NCBI GenBank assembly: GCA_026929865.2
Contig: CM049410.1
Coordinates: forward strand, 19,244,001 to 19,308,000
Source: Hyperoplus lanceolatus
Taxonomy: Eukaryota; Chordata; Actinopteri; Uranoscopiformes; Ammodytidae
Length of the DNA: 64,000 nucleotides
Direction of reading: 5' to 3'
In this document: positions 59,106 through 64,000 of the stretch, piece after piece
Position numbering within the stretch: position 1 is the first letter of the stretch
Layout of the letters: each line of letters starts with the position of its first letter
Notes under the pieces: generated by a model
What the model was told of the DNA's origin: nothing
What the model saw: the letters and a program-made list of their open reading frames with translations, nothing else
Databases searched by the model: none
Made by a program: the position numbers and the translations under genes

Positions 59106-62100
59106 CTGATTTACTGTGAAACCCACATATTGTTGTAAAGGTACACACCTGCCTCCATGAGTAGCACACTCACTGTCCAAACGCCCACCGTGTATGTATT
59201 TTAAACATCCGGATCTGAGATGAAGCTATTGAGATGCCAGAGTAAGGAAGGAGAAGGAAGAGGTTAACATTGGCAAGCGTTCAGTGAAGTCCAGTCAACT
59301 GTGTGGGTGCAGAGGCCTCTGTGTGGGTGGAAGAGCAGGCAAGCTTACTATAGCACAGCAATACATGGAATGGAGGAGCCTTTGGAAAGGTTTGTTTTCC
59401 TCCAAAAAACCCTTTCTCTGTTCAGTGTTTGGCAAAAATAAGACTAAGTCTCCGAACAGGCTTTGATCAACGATGCATTTTCTCTTTGACACATTCCACG
59501 CCTGCGCCCGTGAAGCCCACTCAACTCTATAAATAATCCCTGTGAGCCTGATCCTTGGCTGGGCTCTTTCTGTCTTGTCAATAGGCTGGTGAACCAACTC
59601 ACAGAGTGTACCAGTGCCAGGGAGAAAAGCAACCCATGGTGTGTGTGTGGCATCTGCACCCATTTATCCTAGATAATGATTATCCATTGCACTTCATCAG
59701 TAACTTCTTCCACCACTGGTAAACTGGGCAGAACAGCAATAACTAGCAGGAGCTTGAAGCCGAGCTAGGCTGAATTGCTGCTGAGATGAATAACAGTTTC
59801 AATAGCTTTTTTCTCACAGAAGTGGAGGCAAATGTAGGACATGGGAGGAAGTGGGTGTGTTTGTGTGAATGCACAGTGAAGGGAGGGTGGAGGACGCGGG
59901 AGCAGCAGAGTGCTTCAATGTGCCCACTTTGCATTAGAGCTCTGGATGAAGGTCACCTTTGTGTTTCCCCCCCCGACATGCCTGACTGGCAGGAGGACTG
60001 CAGAGGGGAATCAGAGGGTTGGCACTATGGTGACAGATCGGCAGAGGAAAGACATGGACGAAAAACAGGGGGGTCTTCTAAGTGAGGAAGAAGGCAGTTT
60101 GCCATGTACAGGGGGATAACGGGAAAAAACGAGGGGTTCCTATTTTTAGGTCTGGCGCTCACTCCTCCACTGAGAACAGGGGGAGTAAGGATTCCCTAGG
60201 AGATAGCTGAACAGCAGGAGAGGAGGTGAATCTGATAAGGATGTGCATAAAAAGCCATGCTCATGTACAGGTCTCTATAGCTGGCCCAGTTTGATCGAAA
60301 AAGCGCTGGACTGGTGAAAGTTAACTCATCTCTCCTTGCAAGGAAATGCTCTCGTGCAGAAGGTCGTGTGAAGGTGACAGAGAATATGTGTCACCTATGA
60401 ACAGCAGCATTTCTCATGGTGTCCCTTTTTCTTAGGCGAGATCTTTATTCTCAGCACGGTGAGGACACAGTCAGTATGCACAGTTAAGTCAGGCTACATT
60501 TAGTGCTCGACTAGGCCGTTTAATTGGACTAGTGTCCTTGTCCCAGTATACAAGCACGGGAGGGGAATCGATCTATTGACTGAAGTATTTCCAAATTCAC
60601 TACAATAGATCACAATGTGCCCCCTTTCAGCTGCTTCCAGCTAGTTAGTATTGTTAGTATTCTAACACCAATACTCAAGATCACAAAATCGACAAAACTA
60701 ATTTGCTACGGTTAGCGAGCAGCAAACTGGTAACATGTCGAGCGTTGATATGGATAACTTTACAGCGAGCTATGCACATTAAGTAAGTGCTGTATGCTTT
60801 AAATTTTGTTCAATACTCCATTTCTTTGGCCACAATCATCATCAAACTGGGTTTAAGGATTTTTTTATCTGGCTCAAACAATGGGTGTGTATGGGTAAAT
60901 CAACCTTTAAAGTTAAGCTAAGCCCAGTATAGCAAATAACAGTTTGCCACAACATTATCATATTAGCACTACAACACCATCCAACATAAATCTTTCTAGA
61001 TCCCAGTGGCACACATATGCAAACTCCCACACAGCCTAAGAGAGAAACTGAAATCCGTAGCAGGAGGAAGCACCTATAATGAGTCGGATAAATGAGTGAA
61101 GCACTGTTGGGCTATTTTGGTCCACTGTTGCGTTATCTCTTCATGTGGTTGACTGTACAGCTCCCTGTGGAGCACATAATACCTTGTAAGCCTTCAAGCA
61201 GAAGCTGTAGTTTCAGAACCACATCAGTGAGTGTAAGGAGCCGGGCTGGGCCCCTGTCATTACCATTCTCTGTGGGGAGCTAGAAGACCAGTTTCCTGAA
61301 GACTGCCTGACAGGCAACTGTTGCACCAACAAACATCCCTTTGGAGAACACTTCCCGGCTTCCCTGCACCCTCCTCCTATTATCTATATGTGGATCAACC
61401 CTGTTTTAAAATGGATTATGAAATACAGCATATAAATATATATGCCTAAAGTCATAGTGTTCTTTCCATGGACAACAAAGGTTGTTGTTTGGCATTTGCT
61501 TAATTATGGAGAGGGGGACTTGCAGAGTGTGGTACTCAAGGTCCTTAAGAAAGGAGAAATAAATAAATAAAACTCCCACTGCGCGATGGCTGCGTTCACA
61601 TACCAGGCCGGTGTGTTTGGGTGTTACAAGGGACTGGAGGGGGGAACTAGGGTCAGAACAGATGTTAAGGGTTTTGTGTGGAACAGGAGGTGGGCGGTTC
61701 AGCGGTAGAGAGAAAAACAGTACAAAGCTCTGTTAATTCAAATAAACTATTTCCCCCCTGCAGGGACAAATCCGGCTAAACCATGGCTCAAAATAAAATT
61801 TCCGAATTTAACAATGGAAGACCTATAAATGATTCTAGCCGGAGTTGGAAAAAAATCCATTCTGTACTTGTAGTGAATGAAATTCCTATGTGGGCTTGAC
61901 AAATCAATAGTATTACAGGGCAGAGGCTTTTGGGGTTGACAGTCTCTCTGTCAAATGAAAAATCTTCCCCAGCGTAGTGAGCTGAGCAGTTTTTGAGGCT
62001 CACAGGATCCTGCAGGGCACCCCTCTCATCATCCATCTGCTGTTTCCCCTGGCCTCTCCCTCCCTTCCTTCCCTCCTATTGGCCTTTATTTTTTCCAGGT

Positions 62101-64000
62101 CTAAACAGACTCATCCAACAGAGCTAAATCTGACAGCCATTCATTTGTATGGCGTTTCTGTTATTTCCCTTGCCTCTGCTGTTTACCAAAAGATGTTCAA
62201 TCGCTTGGCCGTGGAAGTGGAAGTGGAAGCCACTTTGCCTCTTCCTGTACAAAGGGCTTATTGTGATTAAACATGGTGCATCCGTGAGCGTCCTTTCTGA
62301 TTTACTACACTCATTAAGAACAACCGCAACGCCAGCTCTGCAGACTTTAGTGCGCAGGAGGGATTTAACAGTACTTTAACACTGCAGCGAGGTGATAATA
62401 GTACCACTGAAAGTTTTTTCCACGTTGTTGCAGGGGATGTTTGAAAGGAAGAAGATAAGGCTTTCCTCAATTGCTTTTTCTCCTCTCTTTGCTATACATC
62501 TCTGTTCATATTGCAAGGGCACCTGAAGGGCAAGAAGTGTCGTTGTGCACACACATTTATTGCATCCACGTACATCATTAGTAATGCAACTAATCTGATT
62601 GAACATAAAAGAGAAAGAAAAAGCAGCAGCTGCATAATGCTGCAATAATAATAGTGAAACGTTTTGCTCACTTTCAAGAAAAACAGGAAGCAAAGCGCCA
62701 CATGCATTAACATACTTTTCATACAGTTTTTTTCACAACAGAGTAGCAGAGGGTGCCTTTAGCAGGAAGCACTTAATCATAGCTTGGCATTCTATTGATT
62801 TCAGATATGCCTCCTGAGCAGTGCCCACACACTAACCAGCTCCATCTGTATTTTGTTTTTACACACACAGCTTCCATGTTTCATGGGCAACGAGAATGCA
62901 ACGTTGTCAATCAAAACATTGCTTACTACGTTTGAACCCAGATTACGATCGACAGCCAATTTCTGGTGCACAAGTAATTGAAATTCATCAGCCCTGACCT
63001 TTTTCTTCAGCGGAGCTCGGCATAGTTTGATCCAGCATGTTATGTTATTCATAGAACCTGTCTGAGTCAGATAACATTGGAAAATTTGGCAGGAAAAAGG
63101 GAAACTACCAAATACAGAAAGTTATCACTATTTCTGCCTATTGTCGACACATTAATTCAATGACAATGTCGGAAATAGTGGTTGTGCTGCATGTGATGAT
63201 GCAGGTATGTTAGCAGCCAGTGAGTTCTCATTTCAATCTCATTGCAGAGCAACATTTCAGACATGAAAGAGCATTTTAAACCACCTCTCACATTTGGGAC
63301 ACCCTCGTCAAATTTGCTGCATAAGGGTGCCTTTGCTTTTTCAGTCCACCCCAGATTACAAGGTCATGCGAATGGCAGGCAACTTTGATTTGGGGAACGC
63401 CTGCCACTTTTTAAGCCCATATACTTCATACATCACAGAGCCTGTGCAAAACACATGTTAACTGGCTATGAACCTGAAGGCAATTGGAAACAAGTCAATT
63501 TTCAAGATTAAATAAAGCGGCGAATATAGCACTAAAGTGGCCTGATCTGCTTTCCTCATGAGAATAGAGAAGCCTTAAAGATAAAGCGTTTTGTTGTTTC
63601 TTTTCTAGAAGCTTAGCCTATTGACTTTCATAGAGCAATTCAATGTAACAGCTTAACAGCTTACATGTTTTGTGCAGACTAAGAAGCCTGCATACCCGCC
63701 CCCCCCCATTGACAAATATTCTGAAGTTGGACTCAGTACCTTTTATTTTTCGCCTGCAGTACATATTTTTCTCTAAGAGGCTTGACAGAATGCATAACAT
63801 GCAACAATGATGGATTGCTTGTGTCCAAAAAATAGGTGAATTGTTCTTCAAAAGGGCCTTTGACTTAATGATAAAAACCTACATTATTAACCTAATGGTG
63901 GCACTGCCAGATTTAGGTAAATATGTATATATATCATTTCCCTGCTAAATTTACCCCAGTTTAGGCATTTGAGCATCCACATGTTCCGTTGTACATCTGA

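Larger units (their letters stand above)
48978..64000. other. Inferred PLCL intron 1 / upstream: no exon recognised
   Basis: Fifteen kilobases on the 5' side of PLCL exon 2. PLCL genes have a short GC-rich first coding exon ending just before the DG..R..KKTVSF segment. I found no such exon with a matching phase-0 donor on the minus strand, so it probably lies beyond 64000. Apart from the SINE, LINE-like tail, TTAA elements and microsatellites listed separately, the stretch is AT-rich, and its open frames are short and without domains. Confidence 0.55.

Overview
The window looks like teleost nuclear DNA, probably from a spiny-rayed fish. It holds vertebrate genes split by introns with GT-AG boundaries, long AT-rich introns, many dinucleotide and tetranucleotide repeats, a fish-type tRNA-derived SINE and several DNA-transposon families of fish type. 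I see no bacterial, viral or organellar gene content.

Three protein-coding genes can be supported, all transcribed on the minus strand (right to left). (1) A PRIP-type, catalytically inactive phospholipase C-like gene (PLCL family): five exons lie between 22133 and 48977, and the 5' exon was not found and is probably beyond 64000. (2) hcrt, the orexin/hypocretin precursor: two coding exons at 18894-17491 with a TATA box near 18960. (3) kcnh4, an ELK-type voltage-gated potassium channel: nine exons from 14437 to 1641 covering the PAS region, S1-S6, the pore and the start of the C-linker; the remaining 3' exons lie off the left edge. The 16 exons were delimited by splice-site reading and join in frame. 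Phases agree at each junction, and the kcnh4 part comes to exactly 530 codons.

HCRT next to KCNH4 in the same orientation is also the human arrangement (17q21). A PLCL gene just upstream of HCRT is not part of the human arrangement as I know it. Human PLCL2 shares 3p24 with KCNH8, a paralogue of KCNH4. The window may therefore preserve a third member of the KCNH/PLCL paralogon. The protein is divergent: more phospholipase active-site residues are lost than in human PLCL2, and the C-terminal tail is rich in Gln, Pro and His.

Region by region: 1-1640 is 3' kcnh4 intron. 1641-14437 is kcnh4, with a 2.9 kb fold-back TTAA-flanked element and two smaller inverted-repeat elements in its introns. 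14438-17490 is the kcnh4-hcrt spacer, with CT and TG microsatellites. 17491-18970 is hcrt. 18970-22132 is the hcrt upstream/PLCL downstream spacer, holding a solo LTR with a perfect 5-bp duplication, a TAATTA-rich block and a CCAAT/GC-box block. 22133-48977 is PLCL, whose introns carry a decayed Harbinger element, a decayed Tc1-like transposase, a LINE-like fragment with a 16-bp duplication and a nest of hAT-like elements. 48978-64000 is inferred PLCL intron 1, with a SINE bounded by a 17-bp duplication and two TTAA-flanked elements.

The genes are functionally separate: a neuropeptide precursor, a neuronal potassium channel and an inositol-phosphate/phosphatase-binding scaffold. They are neighbours by ancestry and do not form one pathway. 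No new enzymatic or defence system is visible. The most interesting material is the divergent PLCL copy and its synteny, the splice-site oddities in hcrt and kcnh4, and the transposon archaeology.
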